NCBI RefSeq assembly: GCF_009765825.1
Contig: NZ_LMUR01000015.1
Span: 119,216-183,215, forward strand
DNA: 64,000 nt
Reading direction: 5' to 3'
From: Granulicella sp. L60
GTDB lineage: Bacteria; Acidobacteriota; Terriglobia; Terriglobales; Acidobacteriaceae
Each line of letters opens with the position of its first letter. Positions within the stretch are counted from its first letter, which is position 1. Below are positions 17,813-27,572 of the stretch, piece by piece. The translations under genes and the position numbers were made by a program. The notes under the pieces are model-generated. The model had not been told where the DNA came from and searched no databases. It was given only the letters and a program-made list of their open reading frames with translations.

Positions 17813-17995
17813 TGGTTTTTTGCAAAAAAGTCTGGTGTGGTGGAGTGGGTGTTTTACAGGGGTTTTTGCGTGAATGTGGTGTGCAGCCGTGGTGATTTGG
17901 GTGGTGAGTTGTGGTAGTTAGCGTGGTGGATGTGGTGGCTTAGCGGTCAGTATTTTGGACTACTAAGAGTACGACAGGTTTTTGAGATTTATTTT
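17813..17995 (+). repeat. Repeat family B, copy 2 (GTGGT-rich 3' element)
   Basis: Begins directly behind the stop of the ABC ATPase gene. From about 17868 to 17940 GTGGT words recur roughly every 9-13 bases. The block 17903-17947 matches copy 1 at 10556-10600 (reverse complement) with about six mismatches in 45, and 17969-17995 matches 10509-10535 perfectly over 27 bases. Confidence 0.75.
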
Positions 17996-18012
17996 TGGTG
18001 CCTGAAAGATAT

Positions 18013-18099
18013 GTCCTGCCGGACGGGCCCACTACTCGTGGAGAGGTCACTTCGTGACTTGTATACGCCTTCGGGTGGGCCTCCCGTTGGTCGGCAGGA
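18013..18099 (+). repeat. Repeat family A, copy 1 (single unit)
   Basis: An 87-bp unit with terminal inverted repeats TCCTGCCG/CGGCAGGA and an internal perfect hairpin GTCAC-TTC-GTGAC, followed by a CCTTCGGGTGGGCCTCCCGTTGG-like segment (18069-18091). Related copies are at 32.3, 35.3, 37.4 and 39.2 kb. Confidence 0.85.
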
Positions 18100-18125
18100 T
18101 CAGGTATGGGAGAAGAGTGAGGACG

Positions 18126-18752
18126 TTACACGTCGGTGTGGTGGATGACGCCGGTTTGGAGTTTGACTAGTTCGGGTTGGGCGATGCGTGACGGGCCGAG
18201 GACGGCGATTCGCGGCAGAGGGCCGCGGACCATGGCGACCTCGTCGCAGGCGTAGAGGCGAGGGCAGGTCTGGCAGTCTTTGTAGATCTTGTCGGGCAGG
18301 GTGGTGCGGTCGACGACGCGGAAGCCGAAGTGGAAGAAGAAGTCGGGGATGCGGGTGAAGAGGCAGACGGCGGTGACCTTTTGCTCTTCGGCTTCTTCGA
18401 GAAGGGCGCGGAGGAGACGGCCGCCTGCGCCTTGGCCTTTGGCTTCGGGTTTGACGACGATGGAGCGAACCTCGGCGAGGTGGGGGCCGTAGAGGTGGAG
18501 GGCGCCGCAGCCGAGGAAGACGCCGCCTGAGTCTCCCTCGACGGGGGATTCGGCTACGGCGAAGTCGCGGATGTTCTCGCAGATCTCGGCGTAGTTGCGA
18601 CGGAGGAGGGTGCCGTCGCCGGAGAGGGAGTTGACGAGGTCGAAGATGTTGACGGCGTCGGGGAGCTTGGCCTTGCGCACGGAGGCTCCGCCTACGCGGG
18701 GGCGCGAGGAGGAGGTGGATTCACTGACGGGCATCAAGGGCGTGCTGGACAA
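18126..18752 (-). CDS. argA: GNAT acetyltransferase, probable short N-acetylglutamate synthase
   Basis: 208 residues with a GNAT fold: VRSIVVKPEAKGQGAGGRLLRALLEEA (acetyl-CoA loop R/Q-x-x-G-x-G/A near residue 125), then FTRIPDFFFHFGFRVVDRTTLPDKIYKDC, a segment typical of stand-alone ArgA-like N-acetyltransferases. A TTG start at 18752 is preceded by AGGAG; an ATG six codons later is possible. It sits at the end of the arginine cluster, and no argJ is visible, so it likely supplies the first step, acetyl-CoA + glutamate to N-acetylglutamate. The assignment to this reaction is from family type plus context. Confidence 0.8.
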   Translation of the reverse strand: MSSTPLMPVSESTSSSRPRVGGASVRKAKLPDAVNIFDLVNSLSGDGTLLRRNYAEICENIRDFAVAESPVEGDSGGVFLGCGALHLYGPHLAEVRSIVVKPEAKGQGAGGRLLRALLEEAEEQKVTAVCLFTRIPDFFFHFGFRVVDRTTLPDKIYKDCQTCPRLYACDEVAMVRGPLPRIAVLGPSRIAQPELVKLQTGVIHHTDV

Positions 18753-18830
18753 CTTTCGGGGCTCCTAGGTTTATTTTCGCAGAGTATTGGATGATTTGAG
18801 GTTGAAGTTTGATGCGGTGTTGAGGAGTGC

Positions 18831-18891
18831 GGTTCGCTTCGCGAATGCCCACCTTAGCGACGATGAGACTGTCGCGAAGATGGGGCACCCA
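18831..18891. repeat. Repeat family C, copy 1
   Basis: A short palindromic sequence: TTCGCTTCGCGAA, then a CCCACCTTAGCGAC stem, the loop GATGAGACT and the complementary GTCGCGAAGATGGGGCACC. It abuts the stop of the monooxygenase gene. A related copy lies at 21221-21280; both carry the same GATGAGACTG core. Confidence 0.7.
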
Positions 18892-19218
18892 CTATGAGGT
18901 GGCAGCGGGGGAGAAGGTTTGGATGACCTCGTACATGCCGGGGGCGAAGGTTGCCATGGTGAGGGCCTCCTGAAGAAATGGGAGTGGGGCGGGATCGCTG
19001 CGCATTGCCTGATAGTCTTCGGCGCTTCGCCACTGCGCGACCATCGTGACCTTGGTTCCGTCGATGCTGCGGTGGAGGTTTGTGGAGATGAATCCTGTTG
19101 CGTGGCGCACGGAGACTTCGGTTGCTTGGGTCAGGAGTTCGATGAGGCGCTGCTGGTTTTGCGGGTCTACTGTGAATACGTTGATGAGCGTGACTGGCTT
19201 GTTGTGGAGATCGTTCAT
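18892..19218 (-). CDS. Antibiotic biosynthesis monooxygenase (ABM) domain protein
   Basis: 108 residues, a single ABM/EthD-like ferredoxin fold: VTLINVFTVDPQNQQRLIELL strand-helix, GFISTNLHRSIDG strand, VTMVAQWRSAEDYQAM strand-helix and a final YEVIQTF strand. Its ATG overlaps the argH stop (ATGA), so it is translated with the arginine operon. ABM proteins include quinol oxygenases and heme-degrading enzymes, but many have no known substrate; a role in arginine synthesis is not established. A much longer frame overlaps argH antisense-like in another phase and is not real. Confidence 0.83.
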   Translation of the reverse strand: MNDLHNKPVTLINVFTVDPQNQQRLIELLTQATEVSVRHATGFISTNLHRSIDGTKVTMVAQWRSAEDYQAMRSDPAPLPFLQEALTMATFAPGMYEVIQTFSPAATS

Positions 19219-20618
19219 TTGGTTTGGCCTGATTGTGCTGTGAGGCGGGTGCGTGCTTCGGCGAGGGCGGTGCGGACGCGGGTGCGGGCGGTGCCTCCGA
19301 TGACGTCGTGGCAGTCGAGTGTGGCTTCGAGGGTGATGCTCGCGTAGAAGTCTTCTGCGAAGTCGGGGCAGATGGTCTGGAGTTCGGCGAGGGTGAGGTC
19401 TTGCAGTTCGCGGTTGGTTTCGAGGCCGAGGCGGACGGCGTTGCCGATGTGCTCGTGAGCCTTGCGGAAGGGGACGCCTTTGTTGGAGAGATAGGTTGCG
19501 GCGGCCATGGCGTTGAGGTAGCCGGTTTCGGCGGCAGACTTCATCTTGCCGTGGCGAAACTTTAGTGAGGCGGTGAAGGCGGGGAGGACGCTGAGGATTC
19601 CGGCGATGGTGTCGGCGGAGTCGAAGACGGGTTCCTGGCCTTCTTGCAGGTCTTTGTTGTAGGCGAGGGGAAGGCCTTTGATGAGTGTGGCGAGGGTGGT
19701 GGCTGCGCCAAGTAAGCGGCCGGATTTGCCGCGGATGAGTTCGGTGAGGTCGGGGTTTTTCTTTTGCGGCATGGCGGAGCTGCCGGTGGAGAAGGCTTCG
19801 GGCAGGTCGAGGAAGCCGAACTCGGCGGTGGAGTAGAGGGTTAGTTCTTCGGCGAAACGCGAGATGTGGATGCCAAGGGTGGCGATGGCCTGGGTGAACT
19901 CGAGGGCGAAGTCGCGGTCGCTGGTTGCGTCCATGCTGTTGGGCGTGGGGGCGTCGAAACCGAGGGCGCGGGCGGCGATGGTGCTGTCGAGGGCGAGGGT
20001 TGCGCCTGCGACTGCTCCGGAGCCTAGGGGGCAGAGGTTCATGCGCTTGCGTGCGTCGGTGAGGCGGGAGGCGTCGCGCTCGATCATGCTGACGTAGGCG
20101 AGGAGCCAGTGGGCTACGAGGACTGGTTCGGCGCGCTGGAGGTGTGTGTAGGAGGGCATCGTGGCTTCGCCTGCGGATTCGGCGAGGTCGATGAGGGCTT
20201 TGCGCCATGCGGTGAGGCCCGCGAGGGTGTTGTCGATGGCTTCGCGGACGAAGAGGCGCATGTCGGTGGCGATCTGCTCGTTGCGGCTGCGGCCGGTGTG
20301 GAGTTTGAGGGCGAGGTCGCCGATGATCTTTGTGAGCTCGAGTTCGACGAAGTGGTGGACGTCTTCGGCTTGCTCGTTTTGGCTGATGTCTTTTAGTTTT
20401 GCTACGGCGCGCAGGCCTTCTTCCATTTGAAGGAGCTCTTCGCTGGTGAGGATGCCTGCGGCTTCGATGGCTCGGGCATGGGCTATGCTGGCTTCTACTT
20501 CGTAGGGGACCAGGCGCCAGTCGAAGGGGAAGGAGCGCTGCCAGGATTCGAAGGTGGCGTTGAGGGGCTCGCGGAAGCGGCCGGACCACATCTTTGCGGA
20601 TTGTTGGGGTTCGCTCAT
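19215..20618 (-). CDS. argH: Argininosuccinate lyase
   Basis: 467 residues of the fumarase/aspartase superfamily. The N-terminus KMWSGRF, the SRNEQIATD segment near residue 110, and the family signature GSSAMPQKKNPD around residue 280 (with the catalytic Ser in its flexible loop) are all present. It catalyses the last step, argininosuccinate to arginine and fumarate. Full length compared with family. It overlaps the ABM gene and is separated from argG by a low-GC orphan gene. Confidence 0.96.
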   Translation of the reverse strand: MSEPQQSAKMWSGRFREPLNATFESWQRSFPFDWRLVPYEVEASIAHARAIEAAGILTSEELLQMEEGLRAVAKLKDISQNEQAEDVHHFVELELTKIIGDLALKLHTGRSRNEQIATDMRLFVREAIDNTLAGLTAWRKALIDLAESAGEATMPSYTHLQRAEPVLVAHWLLAYVSMIERDASRLTDARKRMNLCPLGSGAVAGATLALDSTIAARALGFDAPTPNSMDATSDRDFALEFTQAIATLGIHISRFAEELTLYSTAEFGFLDLPEAFSTGSSAMPQKKNPDLTELIRGKSGRLLGAATTLATLIKGLPLAYNKDLQEGQEPVFDSADTIAGILSVLPAFTASLKFRHGKMKSAAETGYLNAMAAATYLSNKGVPFRKAHEHIGNAVRLGLETNRELQDLTLAELQTICPDFAEDFYASITLEATLDCHDVIGGTARTRVRTALAEARTRLTAQSGQTK

Positions 20619-20664
20619 TTTGTTTTATCTCTGTACCGCCCAAGAGTGGACAGCGTGATGCCAT

Positions 20665-21174
20665 CTAGGTGATATGTGAATGTGAAAGAAATTCTGTTCT
20701 TGTGAGTATGAAAAATGTAGTGGCGACTGCCAAAAAAATCATTGATGTAGCCACTCTATTATTTAAGCTCGAAGCGTCTACATAACCGTGCCGGAGTAAA
20801 GCAAAAGGAATGCAAATACATCCTGAAAGATACGTGCATAAAAAAGCAGAGATCAAAATTGGATTTTCTGAGGGATACGTCGCGCCAGGGATTAAGATGG
20901 TTGCCGCGAAGATGGCCAATGTGTAAACGAATAACACAAGGACGACTTTACGAACCCATCTAGGTAGAGCTTTCATTTCATTTGCCCAGATATTTTTCCC
21001 TTTCGCTAACCCAAGAATAGGTACCGCAACGACAATGTCGACGACACTCAAATGGTGAAGTGAGATGTCATTTCCACGAAGCGCCCAAAAATGCAAAAAA
21101 ATGGTTAGCGCTAGTACTAACGTTCCAGTAACTGCAAAAAAAATTACGTACGCTCTTGCCAATCGGTAAATCAT
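20665..21174 (-). CDS. Hypothetical four-helix membrane protein, low GC
   Basis: 169 residues with four predicted membrane helices (about residues 8-30, 43-58, 75-97 and 105-125, plus a further hydrophobic stretch near 142-160). No family recognised. Its codons are clearly richer in A and T than those of argH and argG on either side. GGGAG precedes the ATG closely. It lies within the arg operon, 46 bp upstream of argH, and looks like a late insertion. It could instead be a genuine but fast-evolving gene. Confidence 0.65.
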   Translation of the reverse strand: MIYRLARAYVIFFAVTGTLVLALTIFLHFWALRGNDISLHHLSVVDIVVAVPILGLAKGKNIWANEMKALPRWVRKVVLVLFVYTLAIFAATILIPGATYPSENPILISAFLCTYLSGCICIPFALLRHGYVDASSLNNRVATSMIFLAVATTFFILTRTEFLSHSHIT

Positions 21175-21220
21175 TGCTCCCTGCTACTCCTAAAGACTTA
21201 TTTTGCGTTTGAAGAAGGCG

Positions 21221-21280
21221 GTCGAGCTTCGCTCGATAACCCACCCTTTGCGATGAGACTGCAAAGGATGGGCCACCCGG
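21221..21280. repeat. Repeat family C, copy 2
   Basis: GTCGAGCTTCGCTCGAT hairpin followed by CCCACCCTTTGCGATGAGACTGCAAAGGATGGG (stem-loop at 21240-21272, described by its ends). It shares the GATGAGACTG loop with copy 1 at 18831-18891. It lies between the low-GC gene and argG. Confidence 0.7.
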
Positions 21281-21287
21281 GATTTGA

Positions 21288-22760
<1,473 letters not shown>

Positions 22761-22809
22761 TTAAAGTGAGGCGGAAGCAGTTGCCTCCGCCGTGGAATGG
22801 CAGTTGACT

Positions 22810-23913
22810 CTAGTTGCGTTTGCGGGCTTGGATGCCGCGGCTGCGGCTGTTGGAGATGCGCTTGGCTCCGCCGAGGAGCATGAGGAGGAGGGCTTTCTGG
22901 GCGTGCATGCGGTTTTCGGCCTGGTCGAAGACGGCGGATTGGGGGCCGTCGAGGACGGCGTCGGTGACTTCGGCGTTGCGGTGGGCGGGGAGGCAGTGCA
23001 TGAAGATGGCGTCCTGCTGGGCGTGGGCCATGAGGGCTTCGTTGACCTGGTAGGGCTTGAAGATGGGGGCGCGCTTGGTGGCCTCGTGCTCGAAGCCCAT
23101 GGAGGTGCAGACGTCGGTGTAGACGGCGTCGGCTCCGGTGACGGCTTTGACGGGGTCGTGCATGAGGGTGATGCTGCCGCCGGTGGTCTCGGCGATCTCG
23201 ATGGCTTTGTGGATGATCTCGAGTTTGGGGGCGAAGCCTTTGGGGGAGGCGACGCTGCAGTGGGCGCCTAGCTGGGCGGCGGTGAGCATGAGGGAGTGGC
23301 AGACGTTGTTGCCGTCGCCGACGTAGGCGAAGTGGAGGCCTTCGACGGTGCCGAAGCGCTCCTCTAAGGTGAAGAAGTCGGCGATGGCCTGGCAGGGATG
23401 CTCGAGGTCGGAGAGGGCGTTGATGACGGGGATCCTGGAGCAGGCGGCCATCTCGGTGATGGTCTCGTGGGCGTAGGTGCGGAGGACCATGACGCTGGTC
23501 CAGCGCTCGAGGTTGCGGGCCATGTCGGAGAGAGATTCGCGCTCGCCGAGGGGGGACTGGGTCTGATCGACGAAGATGGCGTTGCCGCCGAGGGTGTTGA
23601 TGGCGGTCTCGAAGGTGACGCGGGTGCGGAGGGATGCCTTCTCGAAGAACATGACCATCTGGCGGGCGTCGAGGGCGTGACGGAAGTCCGCGGGGTGGTT
23701 CTTGACGGCGTGGGCGAGCTCCATGATGGCGGCCATCTCCTGGACGGTGAGGTCGGCGATGGAGCAGATATCGCGGCCGCAGAGGCGTTTGGAGGCTTCG
23801 CTGAAGGCGGTGTCGGACTGGATGCCGAGGGTTGCTGTGGGTTTGCCGGGGAGGAGGTCTTCGACGGCGGTGTCCGCGGATTTGGTGCTCATCATGACGG
23901 TTTTGCTACCCAT
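22810..23913 (-). CDS. argF: Ornithine carbamoyltransferase, N-terminally extended
   Basis: 367 residues. Carbamoyl-phosphate motif S-L-R-T-R in FFEKASLRTR (about residue 93), HPCQ in SDLEHPCQAIADF, and the ornithine/catalytic HCLPAHR motif near residue 312 followed by EVTDAVLDGPQS identify OTCase rather than the N-acetylornithine type. Before the usual start region (DICSIADLTVQEM) there is an extra segment of about 45 residues with no internal ATG, GTG or TTG start after the MM at residues 7-8, so the extension appears real. It overlaps argD by 8 bp. Makes citrulline from ornithine and carbamoyl phosphate. Confidence 0.94.
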   Translation of the reverse strand: MGSKTVMMSTKSADTAVEDLLPGKPTATLGIQSDTAFSEASKRLCGRDICSIADLTVQEMAAIMELAHAVKNHPADFRHALDARQMVMFFEKASLRTRVTFETAINTLGGNAIFVDQTQSPLGERESLSDMARNLERWTSVMVLRTYAHETITEMAACSRIPVINALSDLEHPCQAIADFFTLEERFGTVEGLHFAYVGDGNNVCHSLMLTAAQLGAHCSVASPKGFAPKLEIIHKAIEIAETTGGSITLMHDPVKAVTGADAVYTDVCTSMGFEHEATKRAPIFKPYQVNEALMAHAQQDAIFMHCLPAHRNAEVTDAVLDGPQSAVFDQAENRMHAQKALLLMLLGGAKRISNSRSRGIQARKRN

Positions 23914-25162
23914 GGGTCTGGTCTCCTGCCGGAGCTGCGCCGGCGAGTGCTGCACTGAAGATGTCGTCGAGTGCGCTGATGGCGGTGTCGACGTGTTGGC
24001 GCTCGAGAAGGAAGGGTGGCAGAAAACGGAGGACGGTCTCGCTGGTGCGGTTGATGATGATGCGGCGCTCCATCATCTGGGCTGAGACGCGCTGGGCGAG
24101 ATCGGCGGAGTTGAGTTCTACGCCGAGCATGAGGCCAAGGCCGCGGACTTCGACGATGCAGTCGTGACGGGCGGCTAACTTTTTAAGCTCGGCCTGGAAG
24201 AAGTCGCCCACTTCGCGGTTGTGGGTGAGGAGATCTTCGCGTTTGATGGTGTCGATGACGGCGATGGCGACGGCGCAGGCGAGGGGATTTCCGCCGAAGG
24301 TGGTGCCGTGCATGCCGGGGGTGATGGCCTCGGCGGCGGCGTTGGTGCAGAGCATGGCGCCCATGGGGATGCCGTTGGCGACGGGCTTGGCGAGAGTGGT
24401 GACGTCGGGCTGGATGTTGTAGTGCTGGTAGGCGAACCACTTGCCGGTGCGTCCGAGGCCGGACTGGATCTCGTCGGCGAGGAGGAGGGCTCCGGTGGAG
24501 TCGCAGAGGGCTCGGGCTGCGGCGAAGAACTCCTGCGAGACGGGGTGGATGCCGCCTTCGCCCTGGACGGGCTCGATGCAGATGGCGCAGAAGTCGGTGC
24601 CGCTGCCGGAGGAGAACTTGGCGCGGAGATCGGCGACGTCGTTAAATGCGACAAACTCCACACCGGGCATGACGGGCTGGAAGGGCTCGCGATATTTTTC
24701 CTTCGCGGTGGTGGCGACCGAGCCCATGGTGCGGCCGTGGAAGCCGTGTTCGAGGGCGAGGAACTTAGTGCCGATGGTGCGGCCCTCTGCACGGAGCTTT
24801 CCGGCGTGAGCGCGGGCGAGCTTGAGTGCGGCCTCCCAGGCTTCGGTGCCGCTGTTGGTGAAGAAGACGCGGTCGAGACCGCTGATTTCGGTGAGACGAA
24901 GGGCGAGTTCGGCGGTGTGCTCGTGGAAGAAGAGGTTGGAGGTGTGGATGATTTTTTTGCTCTGCTCGACGATGGCGCGCTCGACGGCGGGGTGGCCGTA
25001 GCCGAGGGCGCAGACACCGATACCGCTGAGGAGGTCGAGGAAGTCGTGGCCGTTGGCGTCGCGCAGGTGGACGCCCTGACCGCTGACGAAGAGATAGGGA
25101 TTGCGCTGGTAGGTGTTGAGAAGGAGCTTGTTCTCCGCTGCCTGAATCGTCTCTAAGTTCAT
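23906..25162 (-). CDS. argD: Acetylornithine aminotransferase
   Basis: 418 residues of class III PLP aminotransferases. NSGTEAWEAALKLAR binds the PLP phosphate, LEHGFHGRTMGS and LLADEIQSGLGRTG follow, and the Schiff-base Lys is in TLAKPVANG (about residue 264). The ATG at 25162 overlaps the argB stop (ATGA); an in-frame upstream stretch is not homologous. Catalyses transamination of N-acetylglutamate semialdehyde to N-acetylornithine. Confidence 0.95.
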   Translation of the reverse strand: MNLETIQAAENKLLLNTYQRNPYLFVSGQGVHLRDANGHDFLDLLSGIGVCALGYGHPAVERAIVEQSKKIIHTSNLFFHEHTAELALRLTEISGLDRVFFTNSGTEAWEAALKLARAHAGKLRAEGRTIGTKFLALEHGFHGRTMGSVATTAKEKYREPFQPVMPGVEFVAFNDVADLRAKFSSGSGTDFCAICIEPVQGEGGIHPVSQEFFAAARALCDSTGALLLADEIQSGLGRTGKWFAYQHYNIQPDVTTLAKPVANGIPMGAMLCTNAAAEAITPGMHGTTFGGNPLACAVAIAVIDTIKREDLLTHNREVGDFFQAELKKLAARHDCIVEVRGLGLMLGVELNSADLAQRVSAQMMERRIIINRTSETVLRFLPPFLLERQHVDTAISALDDIFSAALAGAAPAGDQTHG

Positions 25163-25941
25163 GCGACCATGACCTCCGTTCCATCGTTGACTCGGGTTGA
25201 GCAGAGGTCGGGCAAGAGCCATGCGGCCTCCGCGGGAAGAATGCGCACGCGTTTGACGCCGTGGGTAAGGGCATCGCGGCAGGCGTTGAGTTTGGGCAAC
25301 ATACCGCCGGAGACGACCTGCTGTTTTTCGAGGGCGGGAATCTGCGCGAGGGTGAGCCAGCGCATGACGGTGCCGTCGGCTCCCTTGACGCCGGGGACGT
25401 CGGTGAGGAAGACGAGGGTGTCGGCCTTGGTGCAGATGGCGCAGGCGGCGGCCATCTCGTCGGCGTTGATGTTGTAGTACTCGCCGTCGAAGCCGAGGGC
25501 GATGGAGGAGATGACGGGGACGGCTCCCATGGTCCAGATGGCTTCGAGCCACTTGGGATCGGCGGCGGCGATCTCACCGACGAAGCCGAGGTCGGGGTTG
25601 GTCTTTTTCTTGCGAGCGCGGAAGACGTGTCCGTCGCCGCCGGAGAGGCCGACGGCAGACTGGCCGTGGGAGCCGATGGAGGCGACGAGGGACTTGTTGA
25701 CGCGTCCGGCGAGGACCATGAGGGCAGCGTCGCGGGTCTCGGCGTCGGTGATGCGGAGGCCGGAGACGAACTCGCTCTTTTTGCCCATCTGGGCGAGGGT
25801 GCGGGTGAGCTGCACGCCGCCACCGTGGACGATGGCGACCTGATTTCCATCGGCGACGAGATCGGCGATGGCTTTGCCGCAGGTGTGGAGAATCGCGGGA
25901 TTCTCGAGGGATGCACCGCCTAGTTTGACGACGAATTTCAC
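25159..25941 (-). CDS. argB: Acetylglutamate kinase
   Basis: 260 residues, amino-acid kinase fold: VVKLGGASLE at the N-terminus, AIVHGGGVQLTR for the substrate/phosphate site, GEYYNINADEMAAACA for nucleotide and metal, and a LTDVPGVKGADG strand. GTG start at 25941 overlaps the argC stop (GTGA). There is no long N-terminal helix of the kind found in hexameric arginine-inhibited enzymes, suggesting the E. coli-like dimeric type; that is inference. Phosphorylates N-acetylglutamate. Confidence 0.94.
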   Translation of the reverse strand: MKFVVKLGGASLENPAILHTCGKAIADLVADGNQVAIVHGGGVQLTRTLAQMGKKSEFVSGLRITDAETRDAALMVLAGRVNKSLVASIGSHGQSAVGLSGGDGHVFRARKKKTNPDLGFVGEIAAADPKWLEAIWTMGAVPVISSIALGFDGEYYNINADEMAAACAICTKADTLVFLTDVPGVKGADGTVMRWLTLAQIPALEKQQVVSGGMLPKLNACRDALTHGVKRVRILPAEAAWLLPDLCSTRVNDGTEVMVA

Positions 25942-27068
25942 AGCAGGCCCTCCTCTTCGTTCCATCCGCACATCAGGTTCATGTTTTGCACCGCCTGGCT
26001 GGCGGCGCCCTTGAGAAGATTGTCCAGGCAGGAGACGAGGATGAGTCGTTTGCCGTCGGGTGCGAGCGCGAAGCCGAGGTCGCAGAAGCTGGTGCGGACG
26101 ACGTGCTGAATCTCGGGCAGGCGCGGGGTGGGATGCAGGCGGACCATTGGACTGTTCCGGTAGAAGTCCTGAAAGACCTGGGTGATGGCTACGGCTTCGG
26201 TGTGGGCTTTGAGGCGGACGTAGATGGTGGAGAGGATGCCGCGGGGGATGGGCAGAAGGTGCGGGGTGAACTGGATCTGATCGGTGGTGAGGTGGAGCTG
26301 CTCGAGCAGCTCGCCGGTGTGGCGATGGCCGAAGACGGCGTAGGTGGAGAGGTTGTCGGCGGCGTACATAAAGTGGGTCTTGGCGGTGGGGGCTTTGCCT
26401 GCTCCGCTGACGCCGGATTTGGAGTCGCAGATGATGCCGTGGTCTACATCGACGAGGCCGGCCTGGAGCAGGGGAGCGAGGGCGAGGATGTTCGAGGTCG
26501 CGTAGCAGCCGGGGTTTGCGACGAGGCGAGCGTGTTTGATCTGGTCGCGGTGGAGTTCGGGGCAGCCGTAGACGGCCTCTGCCTGGAGCTTGGCGGCGAG
26601 GTCGGGATCGGCGTCCTTGAGCTTGTAGATGCTGCGGTTGGAGGGGTGCTGGAGACGCCATGCGCCGCTGAGGTCGATGACCTTGACGCCGTGCTTGAGG
26701 GCGTCGGGAACCCACTCGCGGGACTGCTCATGCGGCGTGGCAAGGAAGAGGACTTCGATGCCGGAGTCGAGGATGCGATCCCAGGTGAAGGGATGGACCT
26801 CGTTGGCGCGGGAGTTTCCGGGCGCGGCGAGATGGGGGTGGAGGTCTTCGAGGAGCGCGGACTCGGCTTCCCCGGCGCGGCCAAGGAAGATGGGAGCGGC
26901 GTCGTGCAGATAGGGATGGCGCAGGAGCAGGCGGGCGAGCTCTCCGCCGGCGTAGCCGCTGACGCCAGCGACGGCGATGCGGGGGGCGGGTGGGAGCGCG
27001 TTGGTGCGGTGCGCATCAGCCTGGGGCGACGAGTCGATGGGGGAGTATAGTTGTGCGGTGTTAGCCAA
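25938..27068 (-). CDS. argC: N-acetyl-gamma-glutamyl-phosphate reductase
   Basis: 376 residues. NADP-binding GVSGYAGGELARLLLRHP near residue 34, active-site Cys in ANPGCYATS (about residue 188), and the conserved HTGELLEQ and H-L-x-P-x-x-R-G-I segments are present. The N-terminal 27 residues before RIAVAGVSG are an extension. It overlaps argR by 8 bp and argB by 4 bp. Reduces N-acetylglutamyl phosphate to the semialdehyde. Confidence 0.95.
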   Translation of the reverse strand: MANTAQLYSPIDSSPQADAHRTNALPPAPRIAVAGVSGYAGGELARLLLRHPYLHDAAPIFLGRAGEAESALLEDLHPHLAAPGNSRANEVHPFTWDRILDSGIEVLFLATPHEQSREWVPDALKHGVKVIDLSGAWRLQHPSNRSIYKLKDADPDLAAKLQAEAVYGCPELHRDQIKHARLVANPGCYATSNILALAPLLQAGLVDVDHGIICDSKSGVSGAGKAPTAKTHFMYAADNLSTYAVFGHRHTGELLEQLHLTTDQIQFTPHLLPIPRGILSTIYVRLKAHTEAVAITQVFQDFYRNSPMVRLHPTPRLPEIQHVVRTSFCDLGFALAPDGKRLILVSCLDNLLKGAASQAVQNMNLMCGWNEEEGLL

Positions 27069-27501
27069 GGTATCCTTCGATTCTTGTCTTGAGCGTGCTT
27101 GCCTGTTTCTCGTCGGCGCAGATGATGAGGACGTTGTCGTCTCCGGCGATGGTTCCTATGACCTCGGGCCAGTCTTCGTAGTCGATTCCGGCGGCGATGG
27201 GCTGCGCGCTTCCGGTGGTGGTGAGGAGGACGAGGAGGTTCGTGGCCTGGCGGACCTCTAAGCCGAAGCTTTCGAGGACCTCGCGAATTCCAGGGAGGGC
27301 GTCTTCGTCTGACTCGCCGTTGCCCGGAAGGGAGTAGCCGGCGGGCCCTTTATTTAGACGCAGCTCGTGGATGTCGCGAGATAATGTTGCCTGAGTGACG
27401 TGGAATCCGCGACCGGCCAGTTTGCGCCGCAGCTCGTCCTGGCTGGCGACGGAGGACTTGACCAGCAGGTCTTGAATGGCGGCGTGGCGCTGTTGTTTCA
27501 T
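27061..27501 (-). CDS. argR: Arginine repressor ArgR
   Basis: 146 residues: an N-terminal winged helix (QRHAAIQDLLVKSSVASQDE..., with ATLSRDIHELRLNK as recognition helix) and a C-terminal oligomerisation/arginine-binding domain ending in GTIAGDDNVLIIC, the expected arginine-binding GTIAGDD motif. First gene of the arg operon, immediately downstream of two ARG boxes, so autoregulation is likely. Represses arginine synthesis genes when arginine is bound. Confidence 0.95.
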   Translation of the reverse strand: MKQQRHAAIQDLLVKSSVASQDELRRKLAGRGFHVTQATLSRDIHELRLNKGPAGYSLPGNGESDEDALPGIREVLESFGLEVRQATNLLVLLTTTGSAQPIAAGIDYEDWPEVIGTIAGDDNVLIICADEKQASTLKTRIEGYLG

Positions 27502-27572
27502 GAGGTGTTTGTACCTGTTTTCTGTTGAGACGTCTTCAATGTGCGCTGAATAAAGGCGATCGATTATTTCTT

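Larger units (their letters stand above)
17811..18125. other. Intergenic region filled by repeats B and A
   Basis: No gene is supported. It is occupied by repeat family B copy 2, then family A copy 1, and ends at the convergent N-acetyltransferase gene. Confidence 0.7.

Noticed and set aside
18892..20664. A 590-codon minus-strand frame rich in Arg, Pro and His covering argH
   Set aside because: It is a shifted frame of argH. Only its last 108 codons are real, and they form the separate ABM gene with its own ATG at 19218.
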